Assembly: GCF_000426685.1 (NCBI RefSeq)
Contig: NZ_KE384553.1
Location: 390,906-454,905 of the forward strand
DNA from: Solimonas flava DSM 18980
GTDB lineage: Bacteria; Pseudomonadota; Gammaproteobacteria; Nevskiales; Nevskiaceae
Direction of reading: 5' to 3'
Length of the DNA stretch: 64,000 nt
Position 1 is the first letter of the stretch; the number at the start of each line of letters is the position of its first letter. Both the position numbers and the translations under genes were made by a program. A model generated the notes under the pieces. It did not search any database and was not told the DNA's origin. It saw only the letters and a program-made list of their open reading frames with translations. Below, piece after piece: positions 18,730 to 26,789 of the stretch.

Positions 18730-20472
18730 ATGAACCGAGTTCTTGATCGCTTGCTGTCTCAGCAAGGCTCCATCGGGTCGGCTGTCATCGCCGCGTTCGC
18801 CATCGGCATCGTCGTCACCGCCTGCGGTGGCGGCGGAGGATCGAAACCGCCAACCGTCGTGGAGCCGGTCGATCCGCCGGCAGCGGCGGCCAATACGCCG
18901 CTGACTTTCGAGATCGTCGACAGCAACGGTCTGGTCGAAGCCCCCATGAGCATCAGTTTCTCGGGCGCCGACGCCGATGAGCTGCTGACCCAGGTCGGCG
19001 CAGCCGTTTCCAGTCCGCAGAGCACGAGCAGCGGCCTGCTGCCGCTTTCGCTCAAAGCAGGAGCGATGCCGAGCGAGGACGCGCCGATCGAATTCAACGC
19101 CGTCGTTTCCGGCGCCGGTTATCTGACCACGGGCCTGGTGGTACGGATCGCGTCGACCGAGACGCGCCAAATCCGCGTGGTGATGGTCAAGCTGGAGACG
19201 GATGGCACCGGCGCCGTGGCGCATGCACCCTCGGGCGTCAGCGGTGCGGTGCGCGACGATGTTTCCGCCACCGGCGGCAAGCTGAACACAGCGCTGACGC
19301 TCGAAACGCCGACCAAGGACGACACCGGCAAGGTCGTCGGCGGCGCGACGCTGCAGATTCCGACGACGGTCACGCTGAAGCGCGCCGACGGCACGCCCGC
19401 CGCGGATGGCCCGATCACGGCTTCGGTGGTCAGTTTCTCCGCCGCTTCTCCCGAGGCGCTGGAGGCGTTTCCCGGCGGTTTTGCCGTCAATGTCGAAGGC
19501 GCGGGCGAGGGATTCTTCGTTTCCGGCGGCTTTGTGGCCTTCAACCTCACCGACTCGGCAGGTCAACCGATCAAGCAGTTCAGTGCGCCGGTCACGGCGA
19601 CGATCACGCTGCCGGCTGGCATCGTCAACGAGGACACCGGTGAGGCGGTCAAGGTCGGTGACACGCTGCCGATCTGGAGCTACGAGGAGGATGCCGGCAT
19701 GTGGGCTGGCGAGGGGACGGGCACGGTCACGGCGCAGAACGCCGATGGCAGCTTCGTGCTGTCGTTCCAGACCACGCATCTGTCGTACTGGAACATGGAC
19801 TGGAAAGGCTCGGACACGTGCACGGCCAGCATTCGCGTGAATGGTCTCAAGAGCGGGATGACGGTCTATCTCTCGGCGCAGTTCGATCCGGCCAATGGCT
19901 ATCTCTCCAGCGGCTACGCGACCTTCGACCAGCCGGTGTTTCCGATCTACCTCGCGCCGCGCAACAAGCGTATGACCATCACCGCGCGGAGTGCGGACGG
20001 CACCGTTCTCGGCTCGACGACCGTCAACAATCTCTGCGCCGCGCAAGTCGTGCTGAATCTCACGCCGCCGAACCAGACCGCGCTCGCTTTCTCGACGGCC
20101 GAAGCCTGCGTCGACAAGCAGGGAAACATCATCGCGTCGACCAAGCGGGCGCTGCCGTCGTGGATCTACGTGCGGGGGCAGCCGCAAATCGGCACCTACA
20201 CGTACACCTACGGTGGGCGGACCTATACCTACACCTACACGAGCTACGGCTACGGCGGTTCGCTGTACACGACCGGCAGCGGGGCCAGCGCGACTGGGAC
20301 GCTCGCAGTGCTGTCTTCACCGTCCACCTACGAGGCTTACGTTTATTCGCCGCGCGGTGACATGAAGACGGTGAGCGGGATCACGACCGTGCAGGGCCAG
20401 ACGACCACGGTGCCGGAAGTCGTCTTCCCGATGAGCTGCCGCCCCGTCACCGGGACCGGCGGTGGCGGCTGA
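18730..20472 (+). CDS. Large surface lipoprotein with CILP/FAM171-like domain and Tyr/Thr-rich C-terminus
   Basis: A 580-residue lipoprotein; ATG 18730 gives a long signal with lipobox VVTAC (Cys32) followed by GGGGG. The middle (about 200-390) has text seen in FAM171/CILP-type surface domains: TATITLPAGIVNEDTGEAV, KVGDTLPIWSYEEDAGMW and TTHLSYWNMDW. The C-terminal part has a Tyr/Thr repeat (YTYTYGGRTYTYTYTSYGYG, about residues 490-510) and a second Cys pair. Function unknown; likely an outer-membrane or surface structural protein. It precedes a YjbH gene on the same strand with a strong hairpin between them. Confidence 0.6.
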   Translation: MNRVLDRLLSQQGSIGSAVIAAFAIGIVVTACGGGGGSKPPTVVEPVDPPAAAANTPLTFEIVDSNGLVEAPMSISFSGADADELLTQVGAAVSSPQSTSSGLLPLSLKAGAMPSEDAPIEFNAVVSGAGYLTTGLVVRIASTETRQIRVVMVKLETDGTGAVAHAPSGVSGAVRDDVSATGGKLNTALTLETPTKDDTGKVVGGATLQIPTTVTLKRADGTPAADGPITASVVSFSAASPEALEAFPGGFAVNVEGAGEGFFVSGGFVAFNLTDSAGQPIKQFSAPVTATITLPAGIVNEDTGEAVKVGDTLPIWSYEEDAGMWAGEGTGTVTAQNADGSFVLSFQTTHLSYWNMDWKGSDTCTASIRVNGLKSGMTVYLSAQFDPANGYLSSGYATFDQPVFPIYLAPRNKRMTITARSADGTVLGSTTVNNLCAAQVVLNLTPPNQTALAFSTAEACVDKQGNIIASTKRALPSWIYVRGQPQIGTYTYTYGGRTYTYTYTSYGYGGSLYTTGSGASATGTLAVLSSPSTYEAYVYSPRGDMKTVSGITTVQGQTTTVPEVVFPMSCRPVTGTGGGG

Positions 20473-20520
20473 GGCCGACGGGAAGACTTCAGCCTCGGGC
20501 ATGGACCTGCGCTGATTCCT

Positions 20521-20564
20521 GCCGTTCGCCCCGGTGCATAGCGGTCAGCACCGGGGTGAACGGC
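20521..20564 (+). repeat. Long perfect-type hairpin between lipoprotein and YjbH genes
   Basis: Left arm GCCGTTCGCCCCGGTGC (20521-20537) pairs with GCACCGGGGTGAACGGC (20548-20564) over 17 positions with one G-U wobble; the loop is 10 bases. No T-run follows, so it is not a standard intrinsic terminator. It could stabilise the 3' end of the upstream mRNA or lower expression of the downstream gene. Confidence 0.75.
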
Positions 20565-20650
20565 GCGCTTTCCGGAGCGCCGGCTGGCCGGTGTCTACGC
20601 AGGAACTCGGGCTTGGCGCGTCTTTTCATCGAAAAGTGCCGGGACAACAG

Positions 20651-22762
20651 GTGATCAACCGACGCTTCGCGCGCACGCGGCGACTGGCGCATGCCATGTC
20701 TTTCCTTCTGCTGCTGCTTGGCGGCGGGGCGCGGGCGGCGGACGGGGAGGACTCGGATAGTCTGCCGAATCTGGCGGGCGTCACCGGCCTGCTCAATGTG
20801 CCGACCGCTTCGACGCTGCCGGAAGGCGCGATCGCCGCCGGTCTGGTGCGCTATACGGATCCTGCCGTCAGCGACGACAGCTGGCATATGCAGCGGTACT
20901 ACGCCGATATCGGCCTGTTCGAAGGGCTGGAGGTCAGCGGCCAGTACAACCTCGCGGATCGCCTCGGCACCTCGCAGTGGTCGCTGCGCGATCTGTCCTT
21001 CGGCGCCAAGCTGCGGGTGCCGGGCATTCCCGCCTCGTGGCCGCAGCTGGCGATCGGTGCGGACGATTTCGGCGGCTCCGTGCCGTTCTTTCGCAGCCGT
21101 TACGCACTGGCCAGTTACCGGCTGGGGCCGCTGTCGCTGACCGCCGGCTATGGCAACGGGCCGGAACGGCTCGACGGAGTCTTCGGCGGAGTGGGCCTGC
21201 GCCTGCCCTGGGGGTTCTCGACGAGCGCCGAATACGACACCGAGCACGTGCAGGGCGGACTGCGCTGGGCCTCGCCGGTATGGCGCGACGCCCTGCAGGT
21301 TCACGGCGGCGTGCTCTACACCGACCGCAGCGACGCGTCGCGCTGGTCAACCCACTTTGGTGTTCTCGTCTATCTGCCGGGCTCCCGTCCTCCGCCGTCG
21401 GTGTCGCACCGCGATGTCGCGCCGCCGGTCGCCGCCGCCATGCCGCCGCCTGCGCCTGCGCCTGTGCTTGCGCCGGTGCCCGCAGCGCCGGTTCCTGCGC
21501 CGGACGCCGCGGACCTGAACCGGCAGGCGGCCGCACGACTGCAGGCGGCGCTGCGCCGGGCGGGCTTTTCGCGCGTGTCGGTGCGGGCCAGTGGGGCGGA
21601 TCTGCAGGCGGACATCGAGAACAGCGTCTTCCGCAACAACGAAGTCGATGCGCTCGGCGTCGCGCTGGGGCTCATGGCCCGCGAGGCCGGATGCGCCGCC
21701 ACGCGCCTGACGCTGGTGCTCCGGCGCGACGGCGTTCCGCTCGGCACGTTCGGCAGTCGCGCAGTCGACTTTCGCCGCTTCCTGAATGCCAAGGACTGTT
21801 CGCAGCGCCTGCCCTATGACCAACTGCCGTGGCCGGTGCTGACCGTGGATCTGTATCGGGCTGTCGAGAGCCAGGCGACGCCGGCGGACGCCGCCTACGT
21901 GAGCGGCGGCAGGCGCGCCGTCGATCTGCTCGTGTATCCGCGCTATGCCTATTTCCTCGGCACCGAAGTCACGTCCTTCGGCTATTCGGCTGCGCTTGCG
22001 GGAGACCTGCGCCTGCCGCTGTGGCGCGGCGCGACGGCCAACGTCGTCGGCTTCACCTCGCCGATCGAAGACAAGACCTTCGACGACGGCGGCGTGTTCG
22101 ACCCCTACGGCCTGCAGGGCGGTCTGCAGAGCGCCATGCTGTATCAGGCGTTCGTGCCGCACGCGCAGGGCATCGCCCTGGTCGGAGCGGGGCGCATCGC
22201 GCGCCATTTCGACGGCGGCGTGGCGGAGTGGCGGTGGATGCCCGATGAAGAGTTCGGCACGCTGTCCTTGCGCGCGGCTTACGGGCGCGACCATGCGGAT
22301 CGTGAAACCCGCTCGCTGGCGGTCGGCACCTACGACCTGCAGTTGCCGGACTGGCGGACCGGTCTGCGTGTCAGCTACGGCCGTTACCTGCACGACGATT
22401 ACGGCCCGAGCGCCGAGCTGTATCGGGACTTCGGCGACGTGCGCGTGTCCCTGTTCGTGCAGCACACGGCGCAGGACTTCGTCGGCTTGCGTATCCGCCT
22501 GCCGCTGTCGCCGCGTCGCGCGGGAAGCTGGGGACGTCTGACGCTGCGCGGCAACGAGGCCTGGAACAATCAGATCCGCACGACGATCAATGTCGAAGGC
22601 GGCAATCCCCTGTTTCCCGACCTGGTGTCGGAGCCGCGCGGCGACTTCGCGCTGGAAAAGGTCTACGCCAACAACGGCCGCTGGTCGCAGGCCTATGTGC
22701 TCTCGCAGTTGCCGCGCCTGCGCGAGGCCGACCGGCGCTGGAACGGCGAGGTGGCGCAATAG
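20651..22762 (+). CDS. YjbH-domain outer-membrane protein
   Basis: A 703-residue exported protein. GTG 20651 is chosen because it gives a complete signal peptide (basic RRFARTRRLAH, then MSFLLLLLGGG and cleavage after ARA). After cleavage the YjbH signature appears: GVTGLLNVPTASTLPEGAI, then a beta-rich region. A proline/alanine-rich linker follows near residue 255-285, then an OmpA-like-sized alpha/beta segment and a second beta-rich half ending in the conserved NVEGGNPLFPDL. YjbH proteins are outer-membrane parts of exopolysaccharide loci (yjbEFGH). Here only YjbH is present, beside an unrelated lipoprotein. Confidence 0.8.
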   Translation: MINRRFARTRRLAHAMSFLLLLLGGGARAADGEDSDSLPNLAGVTGLLNVPTASTLPEGAIAAGLVRYTDPAVSDDSWHMQRYYADIGLFEGLEVSGQYNLADRLGTSQWSLRDLSFGAKLRVPGIPASWPQLAIGADDFGGSVPFFRSRYALASYRLGPLSLTAGYGNGPERLDGVFGGVGLRLPWGFSTSAEYDTEHVQGGLRWASPVWRDALQVHGGVLYTDRSDASRWSTHFGVLVYLPGSRPPPSVSHRDVAPPVAAAMPPPAPAPVLAPVPAAPVPAPDAADLNRQAAARLQAALRRAGFSRVSVRASGADLQADIENSVFRNNEVDALGVALGLMAREAGCAATRLTLVLRRDGVPLGTFGSRAVDFRRFLNAKDCSQRLPYDQLPWPVLTVDLYRAVESQATPADAAYVSGGRRAVDLLVYPRYAYFLGTEVTSFGYSAALAGDLRLPLWRGATANVVGFTSPIEDKTFDDGGVFDPYGLQGGLQSAMLYQAFVPHAQGIALVGAGRIARHFDGGVAEWRWMPDEEFGTLSLRAAYGRDHADRETRSLAVGTYDLQLPDWRTGLRVSYGRYLHDDYGPSAELYRDFGDVRVSLFVQHTAQDFVGLRIRLPLSPRRAGSWGRLTLRGNEAWNNQIRTTINVEGGNPLFPDLVSEPRGDFALEKVYANNGRWSQAYVLSQLPRLREADRRWNGEVAQ

Positions 22763-22843
22763 CGGGCTGCTTCGAGGGGGCGTCGCGCAGCGGCGCACGG
22801 CGATCTGAACCGCGAGGCGCTCCGGAAGCCGCGCCGGCCTCGG

Positions 22844-23254
22844 TCAGGGACGAGGGTCGTCCGGGGCAGCTGCGATCCTGGCGCCGCGCGCGGCGAGCAG
22901 TTCGCGCAGCACGCTGCGGTGGCAGTGGTTTTCGTCTTCGCAATAGCAGCCGACCGCCAGATCGGTGTGCTGCGACAGCGCCGCCAGCAGGTCGAGCGTG
23001 CGTGCGGCGTCGGGGGCCGCCATCTCGCGCCGGTACTGGCGCATGAAGCGTGCCCAGGCGGCGGCGTCCGCGGCGGCGCGCGCCTGCTTCACCAGGGCCT
23101 CGCTCGGCGCCAGGATCGGCAGCCAGACGTCGTACCAGTCGAGCCGGGCGAAATCGGCCTTGGCGACGCCGCGCGGCGGGCGGCGCACGGTGCCGATGCG
23201 CAGGCCCTCGCCGGCGCGGCGCGGCGTGCCGAGGCGGACGATGCTGAGGCTCAT
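22844..23254 (-). CDS. DUF488 family protein
   Basis: A 136-residue protein starting at ATG 23254. It shows the DUF488 ending GCYCEDENHCHRSVLRELL, with closely spaced Cys and His that could bind a metal, and the middle motif YDVWLPILAPSEALV. DUF488 proteins are small, widespread and of unknown function. It stands alone, convergent with the YjbH gene and divergent from the acyl-CoA dehydrogenase gene. A longer frame upstream looks like spurious extension. Confidence 0.8.
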   Translation of the reverse strand: MSLSIVRLGTPRRAGEGLRIGTVRRPPRGVAKADFARLDWYDVWLPILAPSEALVKQARAAADAAAWARFMRQYRREMAAPDAARTLDLLAALSQHTDLAVGCYCEDENHCHRSVLRELLAARGARIAAAPDDPRP

Positions 23255-23453
23255 GGCGCGGTTACCGAGGCTGGGAGGGGCGCCAGCATGCCGCGCGCGG
23301 GCAGCGGAATCCAGGCGGACGGCGGGCGCCGGCCGACTGCCGGTCGTGGTGCCGGCGGCTGTGCGCAACTGCCTGCAGCCGCAGTCATTCAGGCCAATGG
23401 CGGGTCGATGTTGCACCGCCACAATCCGCGCCGTTCCTTATCGGTAATCCCCA

Positions 23454-25271
23454 ATGCCTGCCTATAAAGCTCCACTGCGCGACATGCGCTTCCTGATCAA
23501 CGAAGTCTTCGACTACCCGGCGCACTACGCGTCGCTGTCGAACGGCAAGGACGCCGATCCCGAGACGGTGGCGGCGATCCTCGAAGAAGGCGCCAAGTTC
23601 TGCGAGGAAGTGCTGGCGCCGCTGAACCTGCCGGGCGACGAGGAAGGTTGCCGCCTGCAGGACGGCAAGGTCACGACGCCGAAGGGCTTCAAGGAAGCGT
23701 ACGAGCAGTACGTCGCCGGCGGCTGGCAGGGCCTGTCGCACCCGACCGAGTACGGCGGCCAGGGCATGCCGATGTCGATGGGCCTGTTCAAGACCGAGAT
23801 GATGGGCACCGCCAACTGGTCGTTCAACATGTATCCGGGCCTGTCGCTCGGCGCCATGAACACGATCATGCAGCACGCCTCGGACGAGCTGAAGGCGCTC
23901 TACATGCCGCCGCTGACCGAAGGCCGCTGGACCGGCACCATGTGCCTGACCGAGCCGCAGTGCGGTACGGACCTCGGCCAGGTCAAGACCAAGGCCGAGC
24001 CGCAGGCCGACGGCAGCTACAAGATCAGCGGCACCAAGATCTTCATCTCCGCCGGCGAGCACGATCTGGCCGAGAACATCATTCACGTCGTGCTCGCGCG
24101 CCTGCCGGACGCGCCGGCCGGCACGCGCGGCATTTCGCTGTTCATCGTGCCCAAGTTCCGCCCGACGGCGGACGGCGCGGTCGGCGAGTTCAACCAGGTC
24201 GTCTGCAGCGCGATCGAGCACAAGATGGGCATCAAGGCCTCGGCGACCGCCGTGCTCAACTTCGAGGAATCGACCGGCTGGATGATCGCCGAGCCGAACA
24301 AGGGCCTCGAGGCGATGTTCACGTTCATGAACACCGCGCGCATCGGTACCGCGATCCAGGGCGTCTGCCACGCCGAGCTGTCGTTCCAGGGCGCGCTGGC
24401 CTACGCCAAGGAACGCCGCTCGATGCGCGCGCTGTCGGGCAAGAAGGAGCCGGACAAGGTCGCCGACGCGATCATCCATCATGCCGACGTGCGCCGCATG
24501 CTGCTGACGCAGAAGGCCTTCGCCGAAGGCGGCCGGGCGATGATCTACTTCGCCGCCCAGTATGCCGACCACATGACCAACGGTATCATCGAAGGCGACC
24601 AGAAGAAGTACAAGCACTGGGACGACAAGCTCGGCTTCTTCACGCCGATCATGAAGGGCTTCCTTACCGAGATGGGCCTCGAAGCCGCGAACCAGGGCAT
24701 CCAGGTGTTCGGCGGCCACGGCTACATCAAGGAACACGGCATGGAGCAGATCGCGCGCGACGCGCGCATTTCGACGCTCTATGAAGGCACGACCGGCATC
24801 CAGGCGCTCGACCTGCTCGGCCGCAAGGTGCTGATCATGACCCGCGGCGGCGCGGTCCGCGAGTTTACGTCGATGATCGCCAAGTTCGCCGTCGAGCACA
24901 TGCGCGATGCCAAGATGCGCCGCTACGCGACGGCACTGGCCAAGTACGCCGCCGAGTGGAACCTGCTGACGATGCGCATCATGCTCACGGCGCGCAAGGA
25001 TCGCGACGTCGTCAGCGCCGCCAGCCATCACTTCCTGATGTACTCGGGCTACGTGACGATGGCGTACTTCTGGGCGCTGCAGGCGGCGGTCGCCAGCAAG
25101 AAGCTCGCGGAAGGCGGCGACGAGAAGCCGGAGTTCTACAAGGCCAAGATCGCCACCGCGCGCTTCTACTTCGACCATCTGCTGCCGCGCGCCAAGGGCC
25201 ACGCCAGCTCGATGATCAAGCCGAGCAAGTCGCTGACCAAGCTGCCGGTCGAGCACTTCGTCTTCGAGTGA
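23454..25271 (+). CDS. Acyl-CoA dehydrogenase (large, DmdC/AcdA-like)
   Basis: A 605-residue flavoprotein dehydrogenase catalysing alpha,beta-oxidation of an acyl-CoA. It is longer than ordinary acyl-CoA dehydrogenases because of an extra C-terminal domain, as in DmdC-like enzymes. Motifs: FAD-binding MCLTEPQCGTDLG, KISGTKIFISAGEH, the second FAD motif GIQVFGGHGYIKEHGMEQ and the catalytic Glu region ARISTLYEGTTGIQALD. Its position among other beta-oxidation genes fits fatty-acid catabolism; a methylthiopropionyl-CoA role is possible but not shown. A strong terminator follows. ATG 23454 has no strong ribosome binding site. Confidence 0.9.
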   Translation: MPAYKAPLRDMRFLINEVFDYPAHYASLSNGKDADPETVAAILEEGAKFCEEVLAPLNLPGDEEGCRLQDGKVTTPKGFKEAYEQYVAGGWQGLSHPTEYGGQGMPMSMGLFKTEMMGTANWSFNMYPGLSLGAMNTIMQHASDELKALYMPPLTEGRWTGTMCLTEPQCGTDLGQVKTKAEPQADGSYKISGTKIFISAGEHDLAENIIHVVLARLPDAPAGTRGISLFIVPKFRPTADGAVGEFNQVVCSAIEHKMGIKASATAVLNFEESTGWMIAEPNKGLEAMFTFMNTARIGTAIQGVCHAELSFQGALAYAKERRSMRALSGKKEPDKVADAIIHHADVRRMLLTQKAFAEGGRAMIYFAAQYADHMTNGIIEGDQKKYKHWDDKLGFFTPIMKGFLTEMGLEAANQGIQVFGGHGYIKEHGMEQIARDARISTLYEGTTGIQALDLLGRKVLIMTRGGAVREFTSMIAKFAVEHMRDAKMRRYATALAKYAAEWNLLTMRIMLTARKDRDVVSAASHHFLMYSGYVTMAYFWALQAAVASKKLAEGGDEKPEFYKAKIATARFYFDHLLPRAKGHASSMIKPSKSLTKLPVEHFVFE

Positions 25272-25337
25272 AGCGAACGCCGGTGCGGCCGCTACGGCCG
25301 CGACCGCATCTGTTGGGGAGTGCTGGGGGAGAACCGA

Positions 25338-25366
25338 CAGGGCGCCGCGAGGCGCCCTGTTTTTTT
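25338..25366 (+). terminator. Rho-independent terminator after acyl-CoA dehydrogenase
   Basis: Nine-base-pair stem CAGGGCGCC / GGCGCCCTG with a GCGA loop, followed by seven T (25360-25366). It ends the plus-strand transcript of the acyl-CoA dehydrogenase gene 66 bases after its stop. Confidence 0.9.
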
Positions 25367-25471
25367 ATGCCGGCCGCTCGCCAGTGCGAGCGGCAACGCC
25401 GGCGCCGGATGCCGTGCGGCGTTCGTAGCGCCCGCCGAGCACGTCGCCGCCTCTCCGCCGACGCAGCCGGC

Positions 25472-26572
25472 TCAGCGGTAGCGGGCGCAGTCGCCGAGTG
25501 CCGCCTCGAACGCGGCCGGCGTCGCGTACGTCGTGCTGTGGTTGCGGCTGTCGATCACCGTCACCGAGCGGTCGGCATTGATCGTCAGCCGCGCGGTCTT
25601 GCCGTCCTGGCCGATGTCGATGACACCGCCGCTGGCGTCGATCACTTCGCCGGTTTCCGGGTCGGTGGTGTAGCGCATGGGCTGCACGGTCTGCACGCTG
25701 TAGGTGCCGAGCTCGCAGCCGTCGCCATTCATCGTCTCGCGGCCGAGGAAGGTGAACTGCGTCGCGCCGTTCTGTTCGGTGACCCACTCGTAGCTGTATG
25801 GAGTATCGCTTTCGCCGGCCGACATTTCCGCGGACGCGTCCGTGCCGTCGGCCAGCCGCTGGCGGCTCAGCGTGTGCCGGTAGCCCAGGGCCTGATATCG
25901 CGAACGGCCGGCGACCCCATCGGCGTCGACGACGCTGTAGCCGTGCTGCACGGCCGTCAGGCTGCGGATTTCCTTGATGAAGGCTCCGGTGCCGGCATCT
26001 TCGTAGGTCATCACGAAGGGAACGGCCGGCGAGCCGCGGCTGCTGTACGACGCAGCATGAGCCGAGCCGTCGATGTCATTGACGTATGCGCAGCTCAGAC
26101 CGTCGTCGGTCGTGCTTTGCGGGCAGGCACGCAGCAGGTCGCCGTTGATGACGACGACGGTGCCGTCGTCCGCCGTCTGCATGCAGTCGTGATAATGCTG
26201 TTCGGTCCCGCGCAGGGCTTCGGTGGTGAACGGCGAGGCGACGTCCAGGGTGCGCGGCGCATCCTGCGTGTAGTTGCCGCCCAGCGTGCAGTCGAACGAG
26301 CCGGCCGCCTTGCCGGTGAGATGCGGGGCCAGGTTTGCCTGCACGCCCTTCGCGCGTGCCGCGCCGGCACTGGCGAGATACTGCAGGTAGTAGCCCGGCA
26401 CGCTGAGCGCCGCGGCGCGTGCGACGGCTTCGGGCGTATCGAGTGCCGCGTCCTGCGGCGGCGTGTCGCTGCCACCACCGCTGCCGCCGCCGCCGCAGGC
26501 GCCGAGCAGGCCGAGCAGGGCCGCGGTCAATATCGTCCGGGCGCCCGGACGGGCCAGATGTTGGATCTTCAT
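25472..26572 (-). CDS. Hypothetical lipoprotein
   Basis: A 366-residue lipoprotein: signal with lipobox LLGAC (Cys26) followed by a glycine-rich linker. The mature part has several cysteines (FDCTLGGNY, YHDCMQTA, LRACPQS, LSCAYVND, GCELGTY, DCARYR) that could form disulfides in the periplasm, and beta-rich text throughout. I do not recognise a family. It is isolated: a terminator lies to its left and a short tandem repeat to its right, near its promoter. Confidence 0.6.
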   Translation of the reverse strand: MKIQHLARPGARTILTAALLGLLGACGGGGSGGGSDTPPQDAALDTPEAVARAAALSVPGYYLQYLASAGAARAKGVQANLAPHLTGKAAGSFDCTLGGNYTQDAPRTLDVASPFTTEALRGTEQHYHDCMQTADDGTVVVINGDLLRACPQSTTDDGLSCAYVNDIDGSAHAASYSSRGSPAVPFVMTYEDAGTGAFIKEIRSLTAVQHGYSVVDADGVAGRSRYQALGYRHTLSRQRLADGTDASAEMSAGESDTPYSYEWVTEQNGATQFTFLGRETMNGDGCELGTYSVQTVQPMRYTTDPETGEVIDASGGVIDIGQDGKTARLTINADRSVTVIDSRNHSTTYATPAAFEAALGDCARYR

Positions 26573-26653
26573 GTTTCCCCCTGAGGAGGTTCCAGCCTAG
26601 CACCGGCCTCCGGTCGCCAGATCTGGACGCAGGCCCCATCTGTGACGGATATC

Positions 26654-26695
26654 GCGACGGGCGACGGGCGACGGGCGACGGGCGACGGGCGACGG
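26654..26695 (+). repeat. Short tandem repeat, 6 copies of a 7-mer
   Basis: Six identical head-to-tail copies of GCGACGG cover these bases without interruption. They lie in the 217-base gap between two minus-strand lipoprotein genes, 82 bases upstream of the start of the left one. Copy number could vary by slippage. No other clear element is seen in the gap. Confidence 0.9.
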
Positions 26696-26789
26696 GCATG
26701 CCGCCGCGCGCACGTCATTCCGCCGCTCCGACCGCCTCGCGCCGAGCCGGCGGGCGGCGCGGCGCGAGGCTCCTGAGCGCGGGCGGCGC

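Noticed and set aside
26654-26695. Tandem GCGACGG units as a CRISPR
   Set aside because: Repeats are 7 bases long and contiguous with no spacers.
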